In this document: positions 25,580 to 35,511 of the stretch, piece by piece
Layout: each line of letters opens with the position of its first letter
How positions within the stretch are numbered: the stretch's first letter is position 1
Origin: Paenibacillus sp.
Lineage (GTDB): Bacteria > Bacillota > Bacilli > Paenibacillales > Paenibacillaceae
Reading direction: 5' to 3'
DNA: 64,000 nucleotides
Assembly (NCBI GenBank): GCA_031254035.1
Contig: JAIRVF010000033.1
Span: 171,066 to 235,065 of the forward strand
Notes under the pieces: model-generated
What the model was told of the DNA's origin: nothing
Seen by the model: the letters and a program-made list of their open reading frames with translations, nothing else
Database searches by the model: none
Position numbers and translations under genes: made by a program

Positions 25580-27172
25580 TTATTTTCTTGCGTAAACTAC
25601 GTTCTCGTTCACCACCGTCATTTGGACGATGTCCTCAAGCAGAATATCTAGGTTTTCGTGGAAGGGATCCTGTCGCAAAATCGTAAAATCCGCTGCATAC
25701 CCCTCCTGGATCAAGCCACGTGCTCCTTCATGGCAGGCCGCAAAAGCGCTTCCTTTGGTATATAAAGAGATTGCTTCATACATCGTGAGCCTTTCCTTTT
25801 CTTCATAGACGGTATTCTGGCCGGGTTTTGTCCGGGTTACTGCCGCATGAATGCCTTTGAGCGGTGACACCTTTTCGATCGGTGCATCAGAGCCGCCTGC
25901 ACATGGGATACCTTCTGTCAAAAGAGTATGCCAGGCATAAACCAGCAGCCCTTCGGGTTCGCCAATCCGTTCCATTACCCACGGGAAATCTGAGGCCACA
26001 AAACTTGGCTGAATGTCGGTTATTACAGGCATCCGCTTCAATTGTGCAACCAGTTCGGGACGGAGGATCTGTCCATGAATCAGCCGGTCTCTTTTTCCTT
26101 CAGGACATGGGTACTTCTCCAGAAACTCAAGCACCTTCTCGGCAGCCGCATCCCCGATGGCATGAGTGGCAACAGCTAAACCATGCAGTCTTGCCTTGAT
26201 GACCAGACTTTCAAGCTCATCATCCGTATGGACCGCAACACCATTTGTCATTGGATCATCCGCATACGGCCGACTGAGCAGAGCGGTTCTTCCGCCGAGT
26301 GCCCCATCCGCAAACAACTTCATGGCGCCAAATTCAAGCAGCGGAGATTCGATTAACTCGCCTCTGTGCTCTCGCAACCACTCGTCTAGCGCTAAATGAT
26401 GAACGAGCAAGTGAGCCCGAAAATGCTTGTGCCGCTCATGGATGACCTTATGAAACGCGTTCATAGTTCGGGTACAGCTCCCATAATAACTTAGATCCTC
26501 TGAATGGCCACCCGTTAAACCTTTGGACCAACAGTCTTCAATCGCCGCCTCCAGCGCTGCTGTCAAATATTCATCCGTCACTCCGGGCATCGCCCCAAAC
26601 ACCAGATCCTGAGCTTGCTCTTTAAGGATGCCGTTTAATCTTCCCGTAGAATTCCGCCCCAATACACCACCATTCGGTACACGAACATGTTCGTTCACTT
26701 CCGCTGCGTCAAGCGCGGCTGAATTGACTGCAATCACATGCCTGCACACTCTCCGCAGGAGGACCGGGTGCTTGGGTGATACCGAATCAAGCAGCTCCCG
26801 TTCAGGCAAACCTGGATTGGTCCATTCATTTTCATTCCAGCCTTCACCGATGATCCACATACCTGCCGGCAGGGTCTCGGCTTGTGCTTTCACTCGTTCA
26901 AGTACCTCTTCTCTACTTCGGCAACCACCTAACTGCAGTTTGAGAAACGTCTCCCCATGTCCGATTAAATGCATATGGCTGTCCACAAAACCAGGGAACA
27001 TAACACCACCTTGCAAATCCTCGACCTGATCTATTTGTTCGCGGTACTTATTTTCTAGTTCGGTCAATGTACCGGTTCCCAAAATAACCCCGTTTTCGGT
27101 ATATACCGACTCAACGGTTTGGAGTTCCGCTTTCATCGTATAAATTTTACCGCCCTTCCACAGCGTTCCCAT
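25580..27172 (-). CDS. YtcJ-type amidohydrolase (amidohydrolase 3 family)
   Basis: A 530-residue metal-dependent hydrolase. The composite beta domain at the N terminus (LWKGGKIYTM) is followed by the TIM barrel with the metal-binding HxH of DSHMHLIGHG (His66, His68), the FADGALGGRTALL segment, the HAIGDAA histidine and the SDAPIEKVSP aspartate. Family members hydrolyse N-substituted formamides, exoenzyme amides and similar compounds, and the substrate is seldom predictable. SD GAGGGGA lies before ATG 27172. It stands alone between two repeat-rich spacers. Confidence 0.88.
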   Translation of the reverse strand: MGTLWKGGKIYTMKAELQTVESVYTENGVILGTGTLTELENKYREQIDQVEDLQGGVMFPGFVDSHMHLIGHGETFLKLQLGGCRSREEVLERVKAQAETLPAGMWIIGEGWNENEWTNPGLPERELLDSVSPKHPVLLRRVCRHVIAVNSAALDAAEVNEHVRVPNGGVLGRNSTGRLNGILKEQAQDLVFGAMPGVTDEYLTAALEAAIEDCWSKGLTGGHSEDLSYYGSCTRTMNAFHKVIHERHKHFRAHLLVHHLALDEWLREHRGELIESPLLEFGAMKLFADGALGGRTALLSRPYADDPMTNGVAVHTDDELESLVIKARLHGLAVATHAIGDAAAEKVLEFLEKYPCPEGKRDRLIHGQILRPELVAQLKRMPVITDIQPSFVASDFPWVMERIGEPEGLLVYAWHTLLTEGIPCAGGSDAPIEKVSPLKGIHAAVTRTKPGQNTVYEEKERLTMYEAISLYTKGSAFAACHEGARGLIQEGYAADFTILRQDPFHENLDILLEDIVQMTVVNENVVYARK

Positions 27173-27805
27173 TGAATCCCCTCCTTTTTGCGGTTCTTAA
27201 TTCATTTCACGTTTGATTTTATTCGCTTTGCTGCCGCCCATCATATATACATCTTAAAGCTTTATATACCATCATACATATATATCTTAAAGCTTTACAT
27301 ATGTTGATGTCACGAAAGCTTTAAAGGTTTAGGCGATAGATGAACCAGCGATAGACCTACCTGCAAAAGACGCATCATAGATAGACGCACCAAAGTGCAT
27401 TTTGTGGTGGGCCTTCAACATGCAACCACACCGCGCGCTGGGATCTTGTGCACGGTGTGAAAGTTATTTTTTTCTTTTGTGAATTTTTCATATGTTGATA
27501 TTTTATAGTGTTCAAATTCCAACATTTATAGGCTAACGAAACACACAATCGTTATTCGAGCAAAAATGAGCTTTTAAAATCTCTAACGAAACTAGGAAAC
27601 CCTATTCAGCTTAATAGAGGTATATTAACTAGATTTCGCTTAAATAACGATATGTAGTTTCATTAGAAATGAATTGGCACCGTTTTAGTAGATATAACGC
27701 TCCCCAGTTTCATTAGCGAATGTTTGGATACTAAAAAAAGAGACGCCTCCCGCTATTTACAATAGCTCAAGAGACGTCCCTTCGAATGGTTAGCTTATAG
27801 AGGTT
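27173..27805. other. Repeat-rich intergenic region
   Basis: About 630 bases with no recognisable gene. It holds repeated ATCTTAAAGCTTTA(C/T)ATA strings near 27249 and 27285, a plus-strand terminator-like hairpin near 27426-27472 (CACACCG / CGGTGTG then a T run), a near-copy (27480-27499) of 25501-25520, and imperfect inverted copies of CTAACGAAACACACAATCG near 27533 and 27642. Confidence 0.55.
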
Positions 27806-27973
27806 GTTCAAAAAGTCCGCCTTTGATCACGAAGTGAATCAGGAAGTAGGTTCGACATCGAATCTTGAATTCAGCCGGGCCTTCCGGGGCTCACGTACCC
27901 ACTACGTACGCTCCGCTCCTCAGTCCCTATCTTCATCCAATCTTCTCGGTGCTGAAAACCGACCTTTTTGAAC
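27806..27973. mobile_element. MITE-like 168-bp element with TTCAAAAAG ends
   Basis: The left end begins GTTCAAAAAGTCCGC and the right end, read inward on the other strand, begins GTTCAAAAAGGTCGG, so the ends are imperfect terminal inverted repeats. The interior is GC-rich and hairpin-prone and has no open frame. A 22-base copy of its left end lies at 3475-3496. I recall similar sequences in Paenibacillus intergenic regions, but no database comparison was made. Confidence 0.55.
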
Positions 27974-27984
27974 ACGCACTTATT

Positions 27985-29796
<1,812 letters not shown>

Positions 29797-29871
29797 TTAG
29801 TTGTAAATGTTAATTGAAGCTGTACAGTGCTGTGCACTACTCCGCAAAGAATAACATAAAATATTACCAAT

Positions 29872-29899
29872 GTTTGTGAAAGTAATCACTTTCACAAAC
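29872..29899. promoter_or_regulatory. Operator-like perfect inverted repeat
   Basis: Two 12-base arms, GTTTGTGAAAGT and ACTTTCACAAAC, are separated by AATC. The outer TTTGTGA / TCACAAA resembles Crp/Fnr- or Rex-type half sites, although the spacing is longer than in either. It lies about 100 bases before the start of the flavoprotein gene. It could also be a terminator stem but has no T run. Confidence 0.6.
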
Positions 29900-30041
29900 A
29901 AAATTGGCTCTTTAATTTTTTCGGCTATACTTTTCAAGTATGGGCGCAGCGAAAAAAATGGTTAACAAAGGAATAAATTGTTCAGACAGATTATTATTTC
30001 GATAATAGTAGCCCCATCGCCTACATGAATCTCACAGGAAA

Positions 30042-30081
30042 AGAAGCCGTCAAATAAATATGCTGACCGCTTCCTTTTTTT
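30042..30081. terminator. Terminator of the aldo/keto reductase gene
   Basis: GAAGC-GTCA pairs with TGAC-GCTTC around an AT-rich loop; A and T runs flank it. The T run is stronger on the plus strand, but the stem lies 33 bases past the minus-strand stop. Confidence 0.55.
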
Positions 30082-30113
30082 ACACTGTAAAAGCATGTAA
30101 TGACTCAAAGAGA

Positions 30114-31004
30114 TCAGGTTTTCCCCACCCAATCATCATCAGCAACCTGCTCCCAGCGCGTGCGAATTTGTTCGTATTCCTGCTCGGATAAAGTACTTGT
30201 CTGCAAAACTTTCGCATTTTCCGACCATCTGCCCGGTTTTTGCGTGCCGACAATGGCCGTGTCCACTCCGGGTACGGTTAAAGCAAACCGCAGTGCAGTT
30301 ACAACCGCCCGTTCAGGATCCGCCAGGAAATCATATTGAAGCTCCTTTAACCGCTGCCAATACACATAAGGGTAAGCTTTTTCCGAAAGGGTCTCATAGG
30401 TCCATGCCACATTGGCGACCGGACGCTTGGCGATAATCCCCATCCCTCTTTCCACGGCTTCAGGCAAGGCTAATTCAATGGCTTCTTGGTCGGCAATGTT
30501 CAAAGAAATCATCAGACTGTCGAATATACCAGTTTGAACGGCATATAATGCGTCAGTCCGATCTCCGCTGTAACCGATAAAACGGGTTTTGCCCTCCTCC
30601 TTCGCTTTCTGCAAAACTTCGATGACAGCTCCTTGGCGCAAGATTTTCTCCGAGCAGCTGTGCAGATGAATGACATCCACATAATCCGTCTTCAGCCGCT
30701 GCAGGCTGCGGTCAATGCTCTTAACCAGCATCGCCGGATCCCAGTCTTCCTCATTAAATCCCGTCGCATGACCGCATTTGGTAAATAAATAATAATCATC
30801 CCTGCGATGCGACAATACCCTCCCGATCAACTCTTCGCTGTCGCTGTAGCATTCTGCCGTATCAATCACGTTTAAGCCTTCGTCAAGCGCTTGGTTCAGC
30901 AGTTGCTTTACTTTCAGCAGATCTTTTTCCTGCCCGATTTGCTGTCCGCCAAAACCTAAAACGCTGACTTCCATCCCTGTTTTGCCAAATGAACGCTTTT
31001 CCAT
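30114..31004 (-). CDS. Aldo/keto reductase
   Basis: 296 residues with the AKR catalytic tetrad: Asp and Tyr in VIDTAECYSDSEE (about 48-53), Lys in LFTKCGH and His in DVIHLHS. The C-terminal FALTVPGVDTAIVGT is the NADP-binding segment. It reduces aldehydes or ketones with NADPH; the substrate is unknown. SD AAGGAGG lies before ATG 31004. It is a single gene. Confidence 0.9.
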   Translation of the reverse strand: MEKRSFGKTGMEVSVLGFGGQQIGQEKDLLKVKQLLNQALDEGLNVIDTAECYSDSEELIGRVLSHRRDDYYLFTKCGHATGFNEEDWDPAMLVKSIDRSLQRLKTDYVDVIHLHSCSEKILRQGAVIEVLQKAKEEGKTRFIGYSGDRTDALYAVQTGIFDSLMISLNIADQEAIELALPEAVERGMGIIAKRPVANVAWTYETLSEKAYPYVYWQRLKELQYDFLADPERAVVTALRFALTVPGVDTAIVGTQKPGRWSENAKVLQTSTLSEQEYEQIRTRWEQVADDDWVGKT

Positions 31005-31090
31005 CTTTCTGCCTCCTTATTCATAATATAAAAATATGAACTAGGTGCCCTAGCAAACGGTGAGCGCCATGCTAAATTCGTAGGAGCTCC

Positions 31091-31112
31091 AATCCAATTA
31101 ATTAATTGGATT
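31091..31112. repeat. Perfect 22-base palindrome over the GNAT stop codon
   Basis: AATCCAATTAA followed by its exact reverse complement, with no spacer. It overlaps the last four codons and the stop of the acetyltransferase gene. It may be a binding site or a simple stem with little terminator character (no T run). Confidence 0.6.
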
Positions 31113-31604
31113 AACATTTTTCGTCATAAAATATTGACTTACATGCCCATTTAATGAATTCGTTTTCTCTTCAAACTGGTGGTCTGTATAATCACCTATA
31201 ACCTTCCGCCAAAAAGCCTGAGCCGGGGTATTGTTTTTGATTTGAGTGACTTTCCACCGTCCTTGATGGCGGTCAAACAATTCGCGTGCAGCCCAGCTTC
31301 CAAGCCCGGAACGGCGATATTTTTGCATTACGAAAAATTCCGTCATATAATAATCGCCTTCTCCCGGATCAGTCAAACGATCCACAAGCGCGAATCCTGC
31401 CGGTCTACCTCCACTCGTCATCAGAAAAGGGTATTTCCCCATGCTTTTTTTCCAATAATCATCCAGACCCAAGTATTCCGGAAACACGCCATCCTGGTTT
31501 ACGTCCAGATTTTGATAAAGGGTGAAATCATACAAATAAAGCTGCATCAAGCCGCTAATGACCTGTTTTCTTCGAATAGGAACTAGATCTATCCTGAAAT
31601 CCAT
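31098..31604 (-). CDS. GNAT-family N-acetyltransferase
   Basis: 168 residues. The acetyl-CoA-binding signature is in FFVMQKYRRSGLGSWAARELFD (about 90-111, with the R-x-x-G-x-G/A loop), preceded by FALVDRL and followed by the KNNTPAQAFWRKVIG motif. AGGTGG precedes ATG 31604. The substrate is unknown. It is a single gene. Confidence 0.85.
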   Translation of the reverse strand: MDFRIDLVPIRRKQVISGLMQLYLYDFTLYQNLDVNQDGVFPEYLGLDDYWKKSMGKYPFLMTSGGRPAGFALVDRLTDPGEGDYYMTEFFVMQKYRRSGLGSWAARELFDRHQGRWKVTQIKNNTPAQAFWRKVIGDYTDHQFEEKTNSLNGHVSQYFMTKNVNPIN

Positions 31605-31713
31605 GAATCCACCTCATTTTTATGTACTTCGTATTACTTCCAATATATAACTTTGAACCTTAAGGGGCAAGATTAACCCTTTTCCTGATCCCATGATAAT
31701 TTAGAGCAAACTT

Positions 31714-31740
31714 TTGACGACTGATATGGTAAAATATACT
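31714..31740 (+). promoter_or_regulatory. Candidate promoter of xerS
   Basis: TTGACG at 31714-31719 and TATACT at 31735-31740 are spaced 15 bases; TACTTT at 17 bases is the alternative. A transcript would start about 35 bases before ATG 31779. Confidence 0.4.
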
Positions 31741-31778
31741 TTACAAAATCATTCCAACAACTTTGAGGTGATGCCCGC

Positions 31779-32861
31779 ATGAACGTACAAAAGGAATACG
31801 ACCGGATCAAACTTGATGATAAAGTATTGGGCATGCCGTGGTTTGTCCAGCAATTTATCGATTATAAGCTGCCTGACCTGTCCCCATCGACCCTTCTCGA
31901 ATACGTGAGGGACTATGAAACATTTTTCAACTGGTTGCGGGGCGAAGGGCTCTCCAAAGCGGAAAACAATAAAGAAGTCACTCTCCTGGAGCTAGAAGTG
32001 CTGCGAATGGAAAATGTGGTCAGTTACCGAACTTTTCTCACCACAAAACGGGAAGGCGCCAATTCCCGCATCACAGTGTCCCGTAAGCTGTCTTCCCTCC
32101 GTTCATTATTTCATTACTTAAGCCAAATCGCGGAGGACGAAGAATTTTACCCCCTTCTGAAGCGAAACATTATGGCAAAAATCGAAATCAAACGCATCCA
32201 TAAACCCAAGGATACCGCTGCCAAGCTAAAAGGAAAAATTTTGGAAGAAGACGAGCTGCTAGAATTTATCGGATATATTCTTGAAGGATACGCCAAAGAC
32301 GTTGAAAAAAACAAGCAGGCATTGTACGCACATGAGCAAAATAAAGAACGGGATGCTAGCATTACAAGCCTGATCTTGAATTCCGGCCTGCGTGTTTCCG
32401 AGGTCGTCAATTTAAACATGGATGATCTCGATCTGAACAATAAGCTGCTGTACGTCTACCGCAAGGGCAACAATGACGAAACCTTTAAAACCCCAGTCTA
32501 TTTCCGGGAGCAAGCCAAAGATGATCTGACGGCTTACTTGAATCTACGCCAAACCCGCTATAAATCCCCAAAAAGGGAAAAAGCGTTGTTTCTAGCCTTG
32601 GCTAATGGGAAAAGCGAAGGCAGTCGTATGACCAAACGGGCCATCCAAGCCATGATCATCAAATATGCCAAGCACTTCGGAAAACCGCATCTAACGGTTC
32701 ACAAACTTCGGCATTCCTTCGCAACGGATTATTATTTGCAAAACGATATTTACAAAACAAAAGAGCAGCTTGGCCATGCCTCCACCGAAACGACTGAGGT
32801 TTATGCACATCTCACAGACAAAACCATGTCCGAGGCAATCGAGCGGCGCACGGAATCCTGA
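31779..32861 (+). CDS. xerS: Tyrosine recombinase XerS
   Basis: 360 residues with an N-terminal SAM-like domain and the catalytic set Arg205 (NSGLRVSEVV), Lys229 (YRKGN), His308 and Arg311 (HKLRHSF), His333 (LGHAST) and Tyr342 (TEVYAHL). The length, the MPWFVQQFIDYKLPDLSPSTLLEY start and the long spacer before the catalytic domain match XerS, which in streptococci works alone at a dif-type site to resolve chromosome dimers. AGGTGAT lies before ATG 31779. No dif-like site was recognised upstream. In Bacillales XerS usually coexists with XerC/XerD, so its job here may be partly different. Confidence 0.88.
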   Translation: MNVQKEYDRIKLDDKVLGMPWFVQQFIDYKLPDLSPSTLLEYVRDYETFFNWLRGEGLSKAENNKEVTLLELEVLRMENVVSYRTFLTTKREGANSRITVSRKLSSLRSLFHYLSQIAEDEEFYPLLKRNIMAKIEIKRIHKPKDTAAKLKGKILEEDELLEFIGYILEGYAKDVEKNKQALYAHEQNKERDASITSLILNSGLRVSEVVNLNMDDLDLNNKLLYVYRKGNNDETFKTPVYFREQAKDDLTAYLNLRQTRYKSPKREKALFLALANGKSEGSRMTKRAIQAMIIKYAKHFGKPHLTVHKLRHSFATDYYLQNDIYKTKEQLGHASTETTEVYAHLTDKTMSEAIERRTES

Positions 32862-32908
32862 TATGGCACCAGATTTGGTCATCTGTGCCCTCACAAATAA
32901 CCCCACAA

Positions 32909-33030
32909 AGAGTATCGGAAAGAAGTCCGACGCCTCTCATAGAGGGGCGCTTTTGCGGAGCAAAAGTACTGAGAGTATCGGAAAGAAGTCTGGGTGCCAC
33001 TTAAAGAGGGGCGTTTGCTGTCCCAAAAGT
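32909..33030 (+). repeat. Two degenerate 63-base tandem repeats after xerS
   Basis: Units starting AGAGTATCGGAAAGAAGTC at 32909 and 32972 each continue with a GAGGGGCG segment. The first ends in the small hairpin CTTTTGC-GGA-GCAAAAG. No gene covers them. Confidence 0.65.
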
Positions 33031-33035
33031 GATAT

Positions 33036-33096
33036 GCTCCCCTTACGGTAGAACAAGTGAGATAAATAAAACACTACTGTAACGGGAGCTTTTTCA
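33036..33096 (+). repeat. Long imperfect hairpin, terminator-like or IS end
   Basis: GCTCCCCTTACGGTAG pairs with CTACTGTAACGGGAGC at 14 of 16 positions and is followed by TTTTT. An ATG at 33097 opens a frame reading MLNKKYSA and then a stop. Remembered leaders of IS-type transposase genes look similar, so this may be the left end of a lost insertion sequence; the terminator reading for xerS is the simpler one. Confidence 0.45.
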
Positions 33097-33269
33097 TGCT
33101 GAATAAAAAATATAGTGCGTAAGAAAAACGTTATCGACGTACTCTCATAGAAGACAGACCACGTTTAGCGGTAATTTTTCTTTGCGATATAAGGATGCGC
33201 GATCCCCGAAGTTTATACTTTCTTCAGAACAACTCATCTATCCTCGAGTTTTGAAGTCGAAATACAATT

Positions 33270-33453
33270 GTTGCGATAGTGCAACCTTTTCAGACGTTTC
33301 GTGGAGTGGGAGGCAGAATTGATGCGAAAGTGCAACCTTTTGACCATGAATGATTTAATTGCGCTCAGAAAAAAGAAAAAGCTTGCACTTTCGCAAGCTT
33401 TTTATCCAAATCAAACCGTTGTGTCGTAAATTGATGCACTTTTGCATCAATTT
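33270..33453. repeat. Cluster of four TGCGAAAGTGCA hairpin motifs
   Basis: Related short palindromic units occur at 33270-33290 and 33321-33341 (plus orientation, each followed by CCTTTT), at 33376-33403 (AAAAAGCTTGC / GCAAGCTTTTT, minus orientation) and at 33428-33453 (AAATTGATGCA / TGCATCAATTT, minus orientation). The cores read TTGCGATAGTGCAAC, ATGCGAAAGTGCAAC, TTGCGAAAGTGCAAG and ATGCAAAAGTGCATC. No gene lies in 33100-33500. Confidence 0.6.
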
Positions 33454-33502
33454 CGCTACTTGACGGGGGACAGTTCACCTTTGGACACCCTCTTGGGCCG
33501 TA

Positions 33503-34057
33503 TTATATGAATGCCGCTTGCCGCAATATCCATTCAACAATCGGTTTGTGCTCATCCTTATCAAAAAAATCGAAACAAGCTGAAAATCCTTGCTCCACAT
33601 CACTAAAGGTTTCCTCCATCGGCAGCCAGCTCACGACACCAGCAACAGCTTCAAGGCTTCCAATCAGCTCCCTGTCCTTCGGTCTGCGTACCATCACCAG
33701 TTTGGGATACCCTTCCCGCTTAAAGCCTTCAACAAGGATAATATCATATGCTGAAAAACCACCTATCAGTTGATTCAGCGAGGTTTCTTCATCCCGGATT
33801 ACCGCTGTTTTGCGAGGGGACACCAGCGCAATCGCCGCTGCTCCGGCTGCACGATGACGATAGGAATCCGTCCCCGGATGATCCATCTCGAAATCATGAG
33901 CGTCATGCTTGATCACAGCTACCTTGTATCCTAGCGCGGTCAACCTTTCCACCAGCGAGCATACTAGTGCGGTTTTGCCGCTGTTTTTATACCCGACGAT
34001 TTGGCATACGAACGGATTGTCCGTCCGCTTCGAATCATTCAAATTCATCGGGCTCAC
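33503..34057 (-). CDS. mobB: MobB, molybdopterin-guanine dinucleotide biosynthesis adaptor
   Basis: About 184 residues with the P-loop GYKNSGKTAL near residue 21, IKHDAHDFEMDHPGTDSYRHRAAGA and EGFKREGYPK, all typical of MobB. The start chosen is GTG 34057: AAAGGGA lies seven bases before it, and the GTGA overlaps the stop of moeA, giving translational coupling. MobB is a GTP-binding accessory in conversion of molybdenum cofactor to its guanine dinucleotide form. It follows moeA in a two-gene operon. No molybdenum enzyme is in the window. Confidence 0.85.
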   Translation of the reverse strand: MSPMNLNDSKRTDNPFVCQIVGYKNSGKTALVCSLVERLTALGYKVAVIKHDAHDFEMDHPGTDSYRHRAAGAAAIALVSPRKTAVIRDEETSLNQLIGGFSAYDIILVEGFKREGYPKLVMVRRPKDRELIGSLEAVAGVVSWLPMEETFSDVEQGFSACFDFFDKDEHKPIVEWILRQAAFI

Positions 34058-35322
34058 AGCGTATTCCCTTTCAACAGCAGTATTTTCACTTTTCCCCCAG
34101 CCGGTGTAACATCTTTTGCAGGTGGAATTACGATCAGGCAATCGCTGTCCTTGATCGTAACCATCACACTGGATTCATCGACCTTGGCTGGAATTGCGTA
34201 CAATATGCCGTCTCTTACTTCAACCCGGCCTCTGACGTAACGTGTAAAGGCATTAACCTTTGTATAATCCTGATCGAGCACGGCTGTCCATTCGGTTAAG
34301 TAAGGTTTCCCGCTCCCCAGCGTCCGCTGAATGAAGGGGCGCACAAACAGCTCAAAGCCAACAAAACATGCCCCGGGATTCCCGGAGAGGGCAAACAGCA
34401 GCTTGCCGTCTTTAACTGCCGCCGTAGTAACGCTGCCCGGTCTCATCGCGATTTTATTATACAGCATGTCCACGCTGCCACTCCGCACGAAATCCCCCAT
34501 AATATCATAATCGCCAACAGACACGCCACCGCTTGTGACGACCGCGTCATATTCGCGAAGCGCTTTTTCCACTTTCGCTTTTGCCAATGAAAGATCATCC
34601 ATCACCGCTTCAAGAATGTACGGCTCACCCCCAGCCTCGCTTACCTGGGTGGCCAGCATGTATGTATTGCTGTTGCGGATTTTGCCCGGCTGAAGCGGCT
34701 CGTCTACGGTCAGCAGCTCAGAGCCCGTTGAAAATATCGCGATACGCGGCTTTTGGTAAACGGTAACCTGGTGAATGCCGAAGGATGCAAGCACCGAAAT
34801 TTCTCCCGCCTGAATTCGGCGACCGGGACGGAGCAGGATCTCCTCCTCCTCTACCTCAAACCCGATTGGCGTTATATTTTTCCCTGCTTCGATTTTCCGT
34901 TTCAACCCGACTTGTACACGTCCTTCATAATCGCGTAGTTCAGTCATCTCCAGCATCACCACGGCATCCGCGCCTTCCGGTACTTGGGCCCCCGTCATGA
35001 TGCGGGCCGCCGTTCCGGCCATTATTTGTTTATCCGACACAGAGCCGCATGGTATTTCGTCTATGACATCTAGCCAGACCATATGCTCTGAGCTGCAGCC
35101 TGCCGTATCCTCCGATCTGATCGCATACCCATCCATGCCCGATCGGCGGAATCGTGGAAATGGATGAGGCGCCTTTATTTCCTCGGCCAGGTAACGTCCG
35201 TAGCTTTCCGGCAACGGAATTTGCTCGATTGGCCCGGACTGCCCATATGCTGACAGCAGTTCTTGGGCCTCGGAAACCTGCAGCGGCTTGCGGTTAAATT
35301 TATCGTTGTTGTTAAGCTTCAT
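34054..35322 (-). CDS. moeA: MoeA, molybdopterin molybdenumtransferase
   Basis: 422 residues. The N-terminal MoeA domain (PFPRFRRSGMDGYAIRS) and the MPT-binding domain with TSGGVSVGDYD and FALSGNPGACFVGFE are intact, and the C-terminal domain IV (GRVEVRDGILYAIP) is present. It inserts molybdate into adenylylated molybdopterin. The upstream region is occupied by an inverted-repeat element at 35343-35444, so the promoter must lie inside or beyond it. The next gene, mobB, is translationally coupled. Confidence 0.92.
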   Translation of the reverse strand: MKLNNNDKFNRKPLQVSEAQELLSAYGQSGPIEQIPLPESYGRYLAEEIKAPHPFPRFRRSGMDGYAIRSEDTAGCSSEHMVWLDVIDEIPCGSVSDKQIMAGTAARIMTGAQVPEGADAVVMLEMTELRDYEGRVQVGLKRKIEAGKNITPIGFEVEEEEILLRPGRRIQAGEISVLASFGIHQVTVYQKPRIAIFSTGSELLTVDEPLQPGKIRNSNTYMLATQVSEAGGEPYILEAVMDDLSLAKAKVEKALREYDAVVTSGGVSVGDYDIMGDFVRSGSVDMLYNKIAMRPGSVTTAAVKDGKLLFALSGNPGACFVGFELFVRPFIQRTLGSGKPYLTEWTAVLDQDYTKVNAFTRYVRGRVEVRDGILYAIPAKVDESSVMVTIKDSDCLIVIPPAKDVTPAGGKVKILLLKGNTL

Positions 35323-35342
35323 GTCTAAACACCATCCTCTAA

Positions 35343-35444
35343 GACGCGATCAAAAAAATAATAGATCATTTGGTTTGCTGAAAGTAGCTTAGGCAACCGG
35401 CGGTTTTCGTGCAAATCTGATTCACTTTTTTTATCGCGCCTAAA
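35343..35444. repeat. 102-bp element with GGCGCGATCAAAAAAA-type ends
   Basis: The left end GACGCGATCAAAAAAAT and the right end, read inward on the other strand, AGGCGCGATAAAAAAAG, are near-identical inverted termini. Related ends occur at 44978 and at 50070/50110. No open frame inside. It may be a miniature transposable element located in the moeA 5' region. Confidence 0.5.
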
Positions 35445-35467
35445 TAAACACATGCTTATATCATGAC

Positions 35468-35506
35468 ACAAAAAAACGCACGAATCTATGCTTCGTGCGT
35501 TTAAAT
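35468..35506 (-). terminator. Terminator of the psp-like operon
   Basis: AAACGCACGAA pairs with TTCGTGCGTTT around a seven-base loop; the minus strand continues TTTTTGTG. It follows the DUF4247 stop. Confidence 0.85.
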
Positions 35507-35511
35507 TAATT

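Noticed and set aside
29872-29899. Rex or Fnr site assignment for the inverted repeat
   Set aside because: The half sites resemble TTGTGA/TCACAA, but the spacing is 12 bases instead of the 6 of the 18-base Rex box and the 6-base spacing of Crp-type sites. Left as an unassigned operator.
32909-33453. Possible CRISPR array
   Set aside because: The repeated units are few, differ in orientation and spacing, and no cas gene is present.
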